This document shows, in pieces, positions 8,607 to 17,828 of a stretch of DNA of 64,000 nucleotides (position 1 is its first letter; every line of letters begins with the position of its first letter). This DNA is from Phyllobacterium pellucidum. Lineage in GTDB: Bacteria; Pseudomonadota; Alphaproteobacteria; Rhizobiales; Rhizobiaceae. The stretch spans positions 186,001 through 250,000 of the forward strand of contig NZ_JABUMX010000003.1 in assembly GCF_013327855.1 (NCBI RefSeq). The letters are read 5' to 3'. The notes under the pieces are model-generated. The model did no database searches and was not told the origin of the DNA. It saw only the letters and a list, made by a program, of their open reading frames with translations. A program made the position numbers and the translations under genes.

Positions 8607-9488
8607 GTGAACAGGGTAGCGGAATATCGACTGGGATTGATCCTGGTTACTGCATCCGCAGTGGCCTGGAGCCTTGCCGGGTTGTTCACGCGCGCGATCC
8701 CGCTCGACAGCTGGACGATCCTTGCCTGGCGGGGTATTTTCGGCTCGATCGGCATTGCCGTTGCCATGATGCTTTTTGAAGGTGGGATCGCCTGGAAGAG
8801 CTTCCGCCATATGGGTCGTCCCGGCTGGCTTTTCGTAGCGGTCTCGTCGCTGGGCATGGTGTTTTTCATAACCGCGCTCAAGGAGACGACGGTGGCGCAT
8901 GTCGCGGTCATCTATGCGACAATCCCTTTCGTCGCCGCCGTCGTTGCCTGGCTGGCAATGGGCGAGCGATCGACCTTGCGCGCGATCGTCGCGAGCATCG
9001 CCGCGATGGGCGGCGTCATCATCATGGTCGGGCTCGGGACGGAGGGCAGCTTGTTCGGCGATCTGCTGGCATTCGGCATGACCCTCTGCATGGGCGTGCT
9101 GATGGTCATCGTGCGCCGGTCTCCTGAAATCTCGGTCATGCCCGCCGCCTGCGTGTCGGCCCTCCTGAGCTCGCTCATCTGCTGGCCGCTCGGCAATCCG
9201 CTGTCGGTCTCCGCACACGACCTCCTCCTCATTGCCATGTTCGGCATCCTCGTTTCCGCCGTTGGGCTTGCCTGCTTCACGCTTGGCGCAAAATGGCTTC
9301 CACCGATAGAAACCGCCCTTATCGGCTCGCTCGATGCGCCTCTCGCACCTTTCTGGATCTGGCTGGTATTCAACGAGGTTCCGAGCAGAAGCACGGTTAT
9401 TGGCGGCTCGATCGTTTTTGCCGCCGTGGTCGCCAACGTTCTGGCCGGAACAAAGAAAGGGCCGACACCTGCTAATTCTGTCACCTAA
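8607..9488 (+). CDS. EamA/DMT family transporter
   Basis: Inner-membrane transporter of the drug/metabolite superfamily. The 293-residue protein has about ten hydrophobic helices arranged as two EamA repeats (roughly 10-140 and 150-285), the usual length. GTG at 8607 is the start used. It is divergent from the FAH-family gene, with 222 bases between them that include a short CCCGCAT/ATGCGGG inverted repeat at 8449-8464. Substrates of this family are diverse (amino acids, metabolites), and no neighbour narrows it down. Confidence 0.88.
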   Translation: MNRVAEYRLGLILVTASAVAWSLAGLFTRAIPLDSWTILAWRGIFGSIGIAVAMMLFEGGIAWKSFRHMGRPGWLFVAVSSLGMVFFITALKETTVAHVAVIYATIPFVAAVVAWLAMGERSTLRAIVASIAAMGGVIIMVGLGTEGSLFGDLLAFGMTLCMGVLMVIVRRSPEISVMPAACVSALLSSLICWPLGNPLSVSAHDLLLIAMFGILVSAVGLACFTLGAKWLPPIETALIGSLDAPLAPFWIWLVFNEVPSRSTVIGGSIVFAAVVANVLAGTKKGPTPANSVT

Positions 9489-9584
9489 CAGCGGTGTCCT
9501 AAAACGTGGCTTATATGACATTTAGGCCGTGGCCGTTCAGTTGTATTCTCCCTCCAGTCACCCAGACATGGAAGGAACCAGGAC

Positions 9585-10394
9585 ATGACCATTCAATCAG
9601 ACCAGGGCACGGCGCTGATCACTGGCGCATCATCGGGCATCGGCGCGGTATATGCGGACAGGCTTGCACGCCGCGGCTATGACCTCATTCTCGTGGCGCG
9701 CAATCGCGACAGGATGACAAGCCTTGCTTCGCGCCTGACCACCGAAACGGGGCGGAGCGTCGAAGTGGTTGCCGCCGATCTTGGCGACGACAGCGGAATT
9801 GCGAAGGTCGGAGCAATTCTTGCCAACGATGCGAGCATAACCATGCTCGTCAATAATGCGGGCGTCGGCGCAACGGCACCACTGCTCGAATCCGATCCGG
9901 CTGAAATGGACGCGATGATCAAGCTCAATGTGGTTGCATTGACACGGCTGACGGAGGCCGCAGTGCCAAAATTCGTCGCACGCGGCAGCGGCACGATTAT
10001 CAATATCGCCTCGATCGTCGCCATTGCGCCGGAAGCGCTCAACGGCGTTTACGGCGCGACCAAGGCTTTCGTGCTCGCCTTCAGCCAGTCCCTGCATCAC
10101 GAACTCAACGACAAGGGCATCCGTATCCAGGCCGTGTTGCCCGGCGCCACGAGCACGGAGTTCTGGGCGAACGCCGGCCGGCCGGTTGAAAACCTGCCGA
10201 GTGCCATTGTCATGACCGCGGCCGACATGGTCGATGCGTCCTTGGCCGGCCTCGACCAGGGCGAACTCGTCACAATTCCGGCCTTGCCCGACATTGCCGA
10301 CTGGAATGCCTTCGAGGGCGCCCGGCAAGCATTGCGACCCAATCTTTCGCACCGGGAACCGGCGGCGCGCCTCTTCGCCCGAGAAGGCAACTAA
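9585..10394 (+). CDS. Short-chain dehydrogenase/reductase
   Basis: Classical SDR of 269 residues. It has the dinucleotide-binding TGASSGIG motif (13-20), the NNAG motif near residue 88, the catalytic serine in INIAS (about 140) and YGATK near residue 155. Arg residues after the second beta strand (VARNRDR) favour NADP(H). The ATG at 9585 follows a good AAGGAACCAGG ribosome site. It is a single gene; substrate unknown. Confidence 0.9.
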   Translation: MTIQSDQGTALITGASSGIGAVYADRLARRGYDLILVARNRDRMTSLASRLTTETGRSVEVVAADLGDDSGIAKVGAILANDASITMLVNNAGVGATAPLLESDPAEMDAMIKLNVVALTRLTEAAVPKFVARGSGTIINIASIVAIAPEALNGVYGATKAFVLAFSQSLHHELNDKGIRIQAVLPGATSTEFWANAGRPVENLPSAIVMTAADMVDASLAGLDQGELVTIPALPDIADWNAFEGARQALRPNLSHREPAARLFAREGN

Positions 10395-10596
10395 ACCCAA
10401 ATAGCGGATATCCGTTGAGCCGGCTGCTACAAGGCGCCCGGCTCTCATTGCATGAATCGCATCACCAAAGGTTGAGCGCTACCAATTCCCGGCGTTTTGT
10501 GCCAACTCATTGACACAATGGATGTATAACCGCTTCGCAACGCGCACATCGCACCCTCTCCCGCCTTCGGGAGGTTCACGCCAACACGGTCCGCTC

Positions 10597-12405
10597 ATGG
10601 GTTTACGTCCACTTTATCGCAAGCTGGCACTGCGCCGATTGGGCGTGTTCTCGATTTTCCTTGCGCCGAGCCGGCTGCGGGCTTTCGCCCGCAGCACCGA
10701 ACTTGGCCTCGTCCTTGCAGCCGCTGTCGTCGGGGTTGTTTCGGGTTGGACGGTCACGGCCATGAGCATGATCGCCCAGGGCATGCACCAGATGATTTTT
10801 GGTCTCGAGGCCGGCGAGCGCCTTTCGACGATCGTAACGACCAATACGACCACTTTGTTCATCGCGCCGATTTTCGGCGGCGCTCTCATGGGCCTCGTGC
10901 TGCTCGTTCTCACGCGCTACTGCAAACGGCCCATGGTCGACCCCATCGAGGCGAATGCGCTGCATGGCGGCAGGCTGTCGCTCAATGACAGCCTGATCGT
11001 TGCCGCACAGAATTTGATCTCGAACGGCTTCGGTGCATCGGTGGGGCTCGAAGCCGGCTACACACAGCTTGCCTCAGGACTTGCGTCGAAGATCGGTCTT
11101 TCGCTGAAACTTCGCCGGTCGGATTTGCGCATTCTTGTCGGCTGCGGCGCGGCGGGAGCGATTGCGGCAGCATTCAATGCGCCGCTCACCGGCTCGTTCT
11201 ACGCCTTCGAATTGATCATCGGCTCCTATACCATCCTCAGCCTTGCGCCCGTGATCGTGTCGGCGCTGATCGCCAATGTCGTTGCCAGAGCCCTGTCGGG
11301 TGACCATTTTGTCATCGACATCGGCCATTTCGGTGCGGTCGTACCGGCAGACTACCTGCCAGCCATGTTGCTCGGCATCTTTTGCGCACTCGCCGGCATT
11401 CTCCTGATGAAGGGCGTCTCTTTCGTCGAGGAAATGGCACGCAAGAGCTTCATTCCACCAGCGCTCAGGCCCCTCCTCGGCGGCGCCATCGTCGGCCTCC
11501 TCGCCCTCGTCACACCGCAGGTGCTGTCGGGCGGACATGGCGCCCTGCACCTCAATCTCGACACGACCACGACGATTGCCGCATTGGTCGGCCTGCTGTT
11601 GCTCAAATCGCTGGCTTCCGCGATCTCCATCGGATCGGGTTTCAGAGGCGGGCTTTTCTTCGGCTCGCTGTTCATGGGAGCCTTGCTCGGCAAGCTCTTT
11701 GCTTATTCGGCGCCCTATATTTTTGCGCACGCGACGCTGACGCCGGTGATCTACGCGGTCGTCGGAATGAGTGCGCTTGCCGTCTCGGTTATTGGCGGTC
11801 CCCTGACGATGACGTTCCTCGCCCTCGAGATCACCGGCGACTTTCCAATAACGGTCCTCGTTCTCGCCGCGGTGACCGCAGCGTCGCTGACGGTACGCCA
11901 TACGTTCGGCTACTCCTTCGCGACCTGGCGTTTCCACCTGCGCGGTGAGAGCATTCGCAGCGCCCATGACGTCGGCTGGATTCGCAACCTCACGGTCAAC
12001 AAGCTCATGCGATCCGATGTTCGCACGGCGCCAATCGAGCAGACCATCCGCGCATTCTGCCGTGACTTTCCATTGGGTTCGACGCAGCGGGTGATCATCG
12101 TCGATGACACCGGCAAATATGCCGGCATGGTCCTCGTGCCCGAGGCGCATGCGGGCCTGACCGAGAACGCCGACGAGGACCTGCCGATTGCCGGTCTCAT
12201 CAAATACCGCAACGAATATTTGCAGCCGCAGATGAACGCCAAGCAGGCGGCAGCGATTTTCGACAAGACGGAGAGCGAAGCGCTTGCTGTCGTCAACGAT
12301 CTCGTCGAGCGGCGCGTCATCGGTCTCCTGACTGAAAGTCACTTGCTGCGTCGATACAGCGAAGAACTCGACCGGCAACGCCGCGACGTATCGGGAGAGA
12401 TTTAG
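10597..12405 (+). CDS. ClC-type chloride channel/transporter with CBS domain
   Basis: Voltage-gated chloride channel family membrane protein, 602 residues from ATG 10597. The frame is open back to ATG 10510, but those 29 codons read like non-coding sequence and cover a small inverted repeat, so the shorter start is preferred. About ten to twelve membrane helices span residues 35-430; the ion-pathway motifs are divergent (GLEAGYTQ instead of [15 protein letters not shown] for GxFxP), yet the gating-type glutamate is kept. Residues about 470-595 hold a CBS-like regulatory region. The divergent motifs leave open whether it exchanges chloride for protons or carries another anion. Its end overlaps the convergent aldo/keto reductase gene by four bases. 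Confidence 0.85.
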   Translation: MGLRPLYRKLALRRLGVFSIFLAPSRLRAFARSTELGLVLAAAVVGVVSGWTVTAMSMIAQGMHQMIFGLEAGERLSTIVTTNTTTLFIAPIFGGALMGLVLLVLTRYCKRPMVDPIEANALHGGRLSLNDSLIVAAQNLISNGFGASVGLEAGYTQLASGLASKIGLSLKLRRSDLRILVGCGAAGAIAAAFNAPLTGSFYAFELIIGSYTILSLAPVIVSALIANVVARALSGDHFVIDIGHFGAVVPADYLPAMLLGIFCALAGILLMKGVSFVEEMARKSFIPPALRPLLGGAIVGLLALVTPQVLSGGHGALHLNLDTTTTIAALVGLLLLKSLASAISIGSGFRGGLFFGSLFMGALLGKLFAYSAPYIFAHATLTPVIYAVVGMSALAVSVIGGPLTMTFLALEITGDFPITVLVLAAVTAASLTVRHTFGYSFATWRFHLRGESIRSAHDVGWIRNLTVNKLMRSDVRTAPIEQTIRAFCRDFPLGSTQRVIIVDDTGKYAGMVLVPEAHAGLTENADEDLPIAGLIKYRNEYLQPQMNAKQAAAIFDKTESEALAVVNDLVERRVIGLLTESHLLRRYSEELDRQRRDVSGEI

Positions 12406-13250
12406 AGCATGGCAAGCCGCTGTTTGCGCTGCGGCGGCGGGAATACGCTGTCCAGAACTGCGAGGTGCTCTGCCGAGAGCTTGAGGTCCAGAGCCTTGCG
12501 GTTATCGCGGATGTGTTGCGGCGTGCTGGACTTCGGAATGGCGATAACGCCTTCCTGATTGATGACAAATGCAAGCGCCACGACCGCCGGCGTCATCTCA
12601 TACGCCTTGGCAATCTTGGCAAGCGCAGGATGCCCCAACATACGGCCCTGCTCGATGGGGGAGTAGGCCATGACCGGGATCGTTCGGTTTTGGCAGAATG
12701 GCAGAAGGTCGAATTCGATGCCGCGCCGCGTCAGATTGTAAAGCACCTGATCGGCGGCAACGGCGCTTCCGCCGGAAACATCGAAGAGTTCTTCCATGTC
12801 GTCCGTGTCGAAATTGCTGACGCCCCACGCGCGAATCTTGCCCGTCTCAATCAGTTCCTCGAAGGCTGCGACTGTGTCGTGCAGCTTGTATCCGCCGCGC
12901 CAGTGCAGGAGATAAAGATCGATCGTCTCGCATTTCAGCCGCTTCAGGCTACGCTCGCAAGCGGCAATCGTTCCCTTGCGCGAAGCGTTGGACGGCAGCA
13001 CCTTGCTGACGATGAATACCTCGTCGCGCCGTCCGGCGATCGCCTCGCCAACGATTTCCTCCGCGCCGCCATCGCCATACATTTCCGCAGTGTCGATCAG
13101 CGTCATGCCAAGATCGATACCGAGGCGAAGCGCCTCCACCTCTCTTTGCGCCTGGCGCCTATCCTCGCCCATGAACCAGGTGCCCTGGCCGAGAACAGGT
13201 ACCTTCTCGCCAGAAGGCAGCGACGTCGTCCTGATATCCGAATGCTTCAT
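12402..13250 (-). CDS. Aldo/keto reductase
   Basis: NADPH-dependent carbonyl reductase of 282 residues with a TIM barrel. The catalytic tetrad is complete: Asp53 and Tyr58 in DTAEMYG, Lys83 in VSKVLP and His116 in LLHW. The C-terminal region carries [12 protein letters not shown], the phosphate-binding part of the NADPH site. It is a lone gene convergent with the ClC gene. Natural substrate unknown; the family often detoxifies methylglyoxal or reduces 2,5-diketo-gluconate. Confidence 0.9.
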   Translation of the reverse strand: MKHSDIRTTSLPSGEKVPVLGQGTWFMGEDRRQAQREVEALRLGIDLGMTLIDTAEMYGDGGAEEIVGEAIAGRRDEVFIVSKVLPSNASRKGTIAACERSLKRLKCETIDLYLLHWRGGYKLHDTVAAFEELIETGKIRAWGVSNFDTDDMEELFDVSGGSAVAADQVLYNLTRRGIEFDLLPFCQNRTIPVMAYSPIEQGRMLGHPALAKIAKAYEMTPAVVALAFVINQEGVIAIPKSSTPQHIRDNRKALDLKLSAEHLAVLDSVFPPPQRKQRLAML

Positions 13251-13297
13251 TGTTCAGTCCTGCAAGACCCGATGAACGCCCAGTCCAGCATCGATCG

Positions 13298-13603
13298 TCA
13301 ACCGGTGCAAGGGCCTGTCGGACCGGCACGCATGTCGCGCAGCCGCTCCGCAGCCGACGCCGCGAGGTCGGTGAAGATGAGATCGAGGTCCTCAGCCACC
13401 TGATAATAGGATTCGGGCAGGTCTTCGCCTTCCATCTCCGACCGGATTTCCTCCATGCTGTGCGCATGGCTTTCAAGGAACTTGTAGAGTTCCGACATCT
13501 GTTCGAGCGAAAGTGATTCGTGCGCGAGCATCCTGGGAATTTTCTTTCCCAACACGGTGGCCAATTCGTTCTTCTCCCGCAGAACGTTCAACCAATTTGC
13601 CAA
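13298..13603 (-). CDS. Hypothetical acidic helical protein
   Basis: Protein of 101 residues that I do not recognise. It is acidic and probably all-helical, with a central stretch around residues 28-75 rich in Leu, Glu and Ser. The start is TTG at 13603, with a GGAGG about eleven bases upstream; the next in-frame ATG would remove 24 residues. It is divergent from the LdtR-like regulator, with 182 bases between, so it may be a target of that regulator; this is inference from position only. Confidence 0.6.
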   Translation of the reverse strand: MANWLNVLREKNELATVLGKKIPRMLAHESLSLEQMSELYKFLESHAHSMEEIRSEMEGEDLPESYYQVAEDLDLIFTDLAASAAERLRDMRAGPTGPCTG

Positions 13604-13785
13604 CTATTTTTATTCCTCCCACGAGGAGCGTCGCAGAGGACCGTTTCCACATCAACTAATCCTTTAGTACTATTTATGCCTTCTAGTCCTCGCTCTTTTC
13701 TGTTAACCTACGCCCTGTAATTTCCCCCTTCGCACATGCGAATTACCGTTTCCACCGCGTGGTACACTGGTTTCAGGAGCACCTA

Positions 13786-14361
13786 ATGATCTCGCATTTG
13801 CTGCACAATCTCGTCGAAGCCGACCCGGCCAAGGAAGGCGAGGACAGCGTTGACGCGGTAGACGCACCACGACGCAAACGCACGCCTTCGTCCTCTTCCG
13901 CATTCACCCACTTCGAATTGGGCCGTACGCTGGAGCGGGCCAATCGCCGCTTCGCCACATTCCTGCAGGCCGAGATGTCCCGCCTCGGCGTGCGCGAAAT
14001 CGGTCCTGCCCATGCGATGCTGCTCCTGACGATCGGGAATGACGAACTTTCCGTAGGCCAGCTCATGGATCGCGGGCCCTATGGCGGCACCAACCTTTCC
14101 TATTACCTGAAGCAGCTCGGCGAGTGTGGCTATGTCGAGCGCATTCCGTTGCCGCGCGATCGCCGCACGATCCGAGTGCGCCTGACACAAAAGGCGCAGG
14201 ATCTGTGCGCCGACCTGACGGAAATCACCGAAAAATATCACCAGCTGGTGGCTGGCGACCCTGAGAACATGCGGCGGATGGAGATAGCGTTCGAAACGCT
14301 CGACAGGTTGGAGCGGGCTTGGGCGACGGCTGCCATTTTCGGATCTCCTGACGAGCGGTAG
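13786..14361 (+). CDS. ldtR: MarR-family regulator, LdtR-like
   Basis: Winged-helix transcription factor of 191 residues. After a basic, low-complexity leader (RRKRTPSSSS, about 29-38) comes a MarR domain: recognition region YGGTNLSYYLKQLGECGYVER and the wing RDRRTIRVRLT. It resembles LdtR, the rhizobial and Liberibacter MarR regulator of an L,D-transpeptidase and osmotic tolerance, though no L,D-transpeptidase gene is nearby, so the name is tentative. The start ATG 13786 has AGGAG six bases ahead and is chosen over an upstream ATG at 13759 with none. The leader region (13655-13695) contains short TTAGTACT and CTAG-containing repeats that could be an autoregulatory site. Confidence 0.8.
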   Translation: MISHLLHNLVEADPAKEGEDSVDAVDAPRRKRTPSSSSAFTHFELGRTLERANRRFATFLQAEMSRLGVREIGPAHAMLLLTIGNDELSVGQLMDRGPYGGTNLSYYLKQLGECGYVERIPLPRDRRTIRVRLTQKAQDLCADLTEITEKYHQLVAGDPENMRRMEIAFETLDRLERAWATAAIFGSPDER

Positions 14362-14372
14362 AACTGCCACCC

Positions 14373-15293
14373 TCAGATGGCGACGATACGGTCCCGCCCG
14401 TCAAGCTTGGCCTGATATAGCCCCTTGTCGGCCCGCGCGAATGCATCCTGGGCAGTGTCGCCCGGCTTCAATGCCGTCATACCTGCCGAGCACGTATAGG
14501 AAACCTCCGGATATGACGGAAGCGGCCTCGAGGTGCGAATCTTGCTGAACACGCGTTCCAGGATCGCCAGGCCATTTTCAATATTGGTGTCCGGCAGAAT
14601 GAACATGAACTCTTCGCCGCCAATCCGGCCGAAACAATCAAGTCGCCTGACGAACGAGTGCCCATGCCGGGCAAAATCGAGCAGGACCACATCGCCGGAC
14701 TGATGGCCGTAGCGGTCGTTGATCGATTTGAAATAATCGATATCGAGCACCGCGATACAGCCAATATCGATACCAGGCGCCGGTGTCTTGCCCGCAAGCG
14801 CCTCAAGCCTTGTCATTATGAAGCGCCGGTTGGCGATCCCGGTGAGTTCGTCGGTTTGCGAGGCGCGCAACGCCAGATCACGATCCTGGCGAAGCCAGCG
14901 GTCGTCGGCGCGCAGTGGGGTAATGTCGCTGGCAATGCACAGCATCCAGCCGTTCGATTGCACTGTCTCGGTCATCCACAGCCATCGACCGTCGGCGAGA
15001 TCTGTTTCAAACGAGCGGAAGGCGGTCTTGCCGCGGCGTGACTGGGTCGAGCGCAACCATTCTTCGAAGTCGGCCGTCTTCAAGACGGTCCCGACGCCGG
15101 CCAGGAAGTTGCGCCGCATGATATCGCCCCAGCTCAACTGCTCGTCAGGGGTAAGATGATAGGCGGCGCGAAAACTCTTGTTTGCGTAGCGCAGCACATC
15201 GTCTTCGTCATAAACGGCGACCAAGGCGAGGCTTTCCGTCTGCAGCGACAGAAGATTGTCGAGAATTGCGTCTGCTCGCTTCGAAGAATCCAT
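14373..15293 (-). CDS. PAS-GGDEF diguanylate cyclase
   Basis: Soluble diguanylate cyclase of 306 residues. The N-terminal half (about 10-125) is a PAS-like sensor with no membrane helix; the GGDEF domain follows from about 140. The active site reads GGEEF, and the inhibitory RxxD site is present as RRLD in the expected position, so feedback control by cyclic di-GMP is likely. ATG 15293 is preferred over an in-frame TTG at 15308 because AGGTGAG lies just upstream. It converges with the LdtR-like gene, with 11 bases between. Confidence 0.9.
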   Translation of the reverse strand: MDSSKRADAILDNLLSLQTESLALVAVYDEDDVLRYANKSFRAAYHLTPDEQLSWGDIMRRNFLAGVGTVLKTADFEEWLRSTQSRRGKTAFRSFETDLADGRWLWMTETVQSNGWMLCIASDITPLRADDRWLRQDRDLALRASQTDELTGIANRRFIMTRLEALAGKTPAPGIDIGCIAVLDIDYFKSINDRYGHQSGDVVLLDFARHGHSFVRRLDCFGRIGGEEFMFILPDTNIENGLAILERVFSKIRTSRPLPSYPEVSYTCSAGMTALKPGDTAQDAFARADKGLYQAKLDGRDRIVAI

Positions 15294-15365
15294 GCTCACC
15301 TGAATCAATCACGGCACGGGAATACAACTAACCCGAATCCCGCCCGACCGGAACAGATAGTTGCA

Positions 15366-15989
15366 TCAGGTAGCAAGCGCCTTGATTGCCGAGAGGTCCT
15401 TGATGAACGCCTTTTTCTCGGCCGCAGCATCGGCCCGATCGCGAATTCGCAGGATATAGGACGGATGGATGGTTACAAGCACCGGCGGAAACATCGTCGT
15501 TTCAACGACCTTGCCGCGATCGCGCATGACACGCACCGAACTGCCGAGTAGCGCCGAGGCCGCGGTGCCGCCGAGCGCGACCACTATTTTCGGATGGATC
15601 AGCCGCAATTCATTTCTGAGCCACCAGGAGCAGGCCTCGATCTCGCCGCCGTTAGGCTTGGCATGCAGGCGACGCTTGCCGCGTTGCTCGAATTTGAAAT
15701 GTTTGACGGCATTGGTGACGTAGCATTGATCCCGGTCGACTGCCGCTTCCTCAAGGCACTCATCGAGAACCAGACCTGCTGGCCCGACGAAAGGCCGGCC
15801 CGCAAGATCCTCCTTGTCGCCGGGCTGTTCGCCAACAAGCACGATCTTGGCACGCGAGGGACCTTCCCCGAAGACAGTCTGGGTTGCATACTTGTAGAGA
15901 TCGCAGCGGCGGCAGTGGTCGGCTTCCGCCTTTAGCTCGGATAGCGAGTGCGCGTCCGGCGTCTCACCGTCGGTGATGTACCTGTCCAT
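15366..15989 (-). CDS. udgX: UdgX-type uracil-DNA glycosylase
   Basis: Uracil-DNA glycosylase superfamily protein, 207 residues from ATG 15989. It shows the hallmark UdgX motifs: GEQPGDKED (53-61) with the extra QP/ED residues, the insert KRRLH (105-109) and the HPSYIL leucine-loop motif (175-180). In UdgX the histidine of the KRRIH loop traps uracil sites by a covalent bond; here that residue is His109. Cys26, Cys29, Cys89 and Cys120 fit an iron-sulfur site. The frame is open to 16190, but the DUF3175 gene starts divergently at 16090, so the shorter start, or ATG 16049, is more likely. No clear ribosome site decides between them. Confidence 0.85.
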   Translation of the reverse strand: MDRYITDGETPDAHSLSELKAEADHCRRCDLYKYATQTVFGEGPSRAKIVLVGEQPGDKEDLAGRPFVGPAGLVLDECLEEAAVDRDQCYVTNAVKHFKFEQRGKRRLHAKPNGGEIEACSWWLRNELRLIHPKIVVALGGTAASALLGSSVRVMRDRGKVVETTMFPPVLVTIHPSYILRIRDRADAAAEKKAFIKDLSAIKALAT

Positions 15990-16089
15990 GGCGCCGTAAC
16001 GCGTGAAAGAATTGCGTGGTTCCACGGCATTGGGAACCAATCCTGCCATCTCCGGTTGAATCTCCAGCGCAACAGGCAGGAGTACTGCA

Positions 16090-16374
16090 ATGGCCAGGAC
16101 AGCCAAGAAGAAATGGTCGCAAGACGTCACAGAGCATAGCGATGCGCTGGATCTTGAAGCGAATGTTTTCGAACAGAAGGACCCGCGCAAGATTGCGCAT
16201 TCGCTAAAGCAATCGGCGGAACATTCGGACCGCAGGAAATCGAGCCCCTACCGTTCTGCCATGTCGATGCTGACCTTTTACATCAACCGCGCCGGCAAGA
16301 ACCTCCCCGAGGCGCAAAAGCACATTCTGGAGCAAGCCAAGGGCGAGCTTCGCAAGGAATTCGGGCGAGACTGA
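16090..16374 (+). CDS. DUF3175 family protein
   Basis: Basic protein of 94 residues. The sequence WSQDVTEHSDALDLE near the start, then DPRKIAHSLKQSAEHSDRRK and the later MSMLTFYINRAG segment, fit the uncharacterised DUF3175 family. No catalytic motif is evident; the high Lys/Arg content would allow nucleic-acid binding. ATG 16090 is preceded by GGCAGGAG at eight bases. It is transcribed away from the UdgX gene through a shared upstream region and is followed 12 bases later by the ABM-type gene. Confidence 0.8.
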   Translation: MARTAKKKWSQDVTEHSDALDLEANVFEQKDPRKIAHSLKQSAEHSDRRKSSPYRSAMSMLTFYINRAGKNLPEAQKHILEQAKGELRKEFGRD

Positions 16375-16386
16375 GAGGGTTCAATC

Positions 16387-16710
16387 ATGGAAAAGGCGAA
16401 GATTGCGCGTATCTGGCGTGGCCGCACGCTGCCGCACATTGCCGATGAGTACGAGGCCTATAACTTCGAGGAAGGGATCAGACCGCTTATCGAAAAGGCG
16501 CTGTGGGTGCAGACACTGCGCGAGGATCGCGAGCAGGAAACCGAATTCATCACGATTTCCTATTGGGAAAGCATTGAAGCGATGTCACGGTTCACCGGCA
16601 GCGATCCGAACAGCATTCACCATCTTCCACGCGACAAGGATTATCTGATCGAGATTCCCGATGCAGTTCAGATTCTCGAGATCCGCACCAGCAATGGCCG
16701 ATCTCAGTAG
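16387..16710 (+). CDS. Antibiotic biosynthesis monooxygenase-like protein
   Basis: Protein of 107 residues with the ferredoxin-like fold expected of ABM/stress-response barrel proteins: a beta strand IARIWRGRTL, a helix around residues 22-38, VQTLREDREQETEFITISYW, and a helix around IEAMSRFTG. The family includes heme-degrading and quinol-oxidising enzymes, but many members have no known activity. A ribosome site AGAGGG precedes the ATG. It follows DUF3175 by 12 bases, probably in one transcript, and its end overlaps the convergent SDR gene by seven bases. Confidence 0.7.
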   Translation: MEKAKIARIWRGRTLPHIADEYEAYNFEEGIRPLIEKALWVQTLREDREQETEFITISYWESIEAMSRFTGSDPNSIHHLPRDKDYLIEIPDAVQILEIRTSNGRSQ

Positions 16711-17684
16711 CCGCCTATGATCGGCAGGATCTCGCCGGTGATATAGCTTGAACAGTGAGGCGAGGCGAGAAAGACATAGGCGGGGGCAATTTCCTCGGGT
16801 TGGGCCGGCCGCATCATCGGCGTGTCGCTTCCGAATTTCGAAACGTCGGCCGCTTCCTTGTCGGCAGGATTGAGCGGCGTCCACACCGGGCCTGGCGCCA
16901 CCGCGTTTACCCTGATGCCCTTGGACAGCAAATTGCCCGAAAGGGCCCGCGTAAAGGCGTGAATACCGCCCTTTGTCATCGAATAATCGAGGAGGTTCTT
17001 GCTGCCTCTGATCCCGGTCACCGAGCCGGTATTCACGATGGCCGAACCCGGCCTCATCTTGCGGGCCGCAGCTTGCGCCAGGAAGAAATAGCCGTAGAGG
17101 TTGGTGCGGATCGTCTCGTCGAAGTGCTCCTCCGTGAGTTCGTCGAACGCGTCGGTGTGGAGTTGAAACGCTGCATTGTTGATCAGAACGTCGAGCGCAC
17201 CGAATGCCTTCACGGTTTGCTCGACCGCTTCCTTGCAGAATTCCCGGTCTCGCACGTCGCCGGCCATCACCAGGCATTTCCCGCCTTCCTTCTCGACCAG
17301 CGCCTTGGTCTTTTCGGCGTCGGTGGGCTCATCGACATGAATGATGGCGACATCTGCGCCCTCGCGCGCAAACAACACCGCAACGGCCCGCCCGATTCCT
17401 GAATCGCCGCCGCTGATCAGGGCTGCCTTTCCTTCGAGCTTGCGTGAACCGAGATAATAGGGCGCGTCGCACATCGGCTCCGGTTTGAGCATGGACTCCG
17501 TTCCCGGTTTTGACAGATGCTGTTTTGGAAACGGCGGGACCGGGTAGGCGCGCGCTCCCGTCTGAGGTATCTTTTTTTCTTGCCCCGAGCCGGATTTTTT
17601 GGCCTTCGTATCGGCCCTTTTCTGGATCGTCCGCTGCCGTTCCGCCGTTTGCTTGCCCTTATTGGATCGAGCAGTCTGGGCCAT
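16704..17684 (-). CDS. SDR family oxidoreductase with basic N-terminal tail, YghA-like
   Basis: SDR of 326 residues. The first 45 residues are a lysine-rich tail (QKRADTKAKKSGSG), followed by a proline-rich linker and then the SDR core starting near KLEGKAALISGGDSGIG. Later motifs are NNAAFQ, the catalytic serine in GSVTG and YSMTK. The linker LKPEPMCDAPYY is typical of YghA/YhdF-like NADP oxidoreductases linked to general stress. ATG 17684 is preferred because GGAGGT lies six bases upstream; the longer frame to 17837 runs into the leader of the sorbosone-dehydrogenase gene. Confidence 0.88.
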   Translation of the reverse strand: MAQTARSNKGKQTAERQRTIQKRADTKAKKSGSGQEKKIPQTGARAYPVPPFPKQHLSKPGTESMLKPEPMCDAPYYLGSRKLEGKAALISGGDSGIGRAVAVLFAREGADVAIIHVDEPTDAEKTKALVEKEGGKCLVMAGDVRDREFCKEAVEQTVKAFGALDVLINNAAFQLHTDAFDELTEEHFDETIRTNLYGYFFLAQAAARKMRPGSAIVNTGSVTGIRGSKNLLDYSMTKGGIHAFTRALSGNLLSKGIRVNAVAPGPVWTPLNPADKEAADVSKFGSDTPMMRPAQPEEIAPAYVFLASPHCSSYITGEILPIIGGY

Positions 17685-17828
17685 TGCTTTTACCTCCGCG
17701 CCTTCGGGTGAAGTTGTGAGTAAATGCCACGAATTGGTGATCGGTTCCCTCACCGAACCGAAACGCTTGTTCCGCGTTACTGTGCTAGGTTCGCTCGCGC
17801 GGCAGCGCTCTTCTGGCAGGGAAAGAAC

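Noticed and set aside
10510-10596. 29-codon extension of the ClC gene
   Set aside because: No ribosome site at 10510, non-coding-like composition and a small inverted repeat inside it.
11074-12378. Minus-strand open frame (434 codons)
   Set aside because: Antisense to the ClC gene, with mirror-frame composition and no domain.
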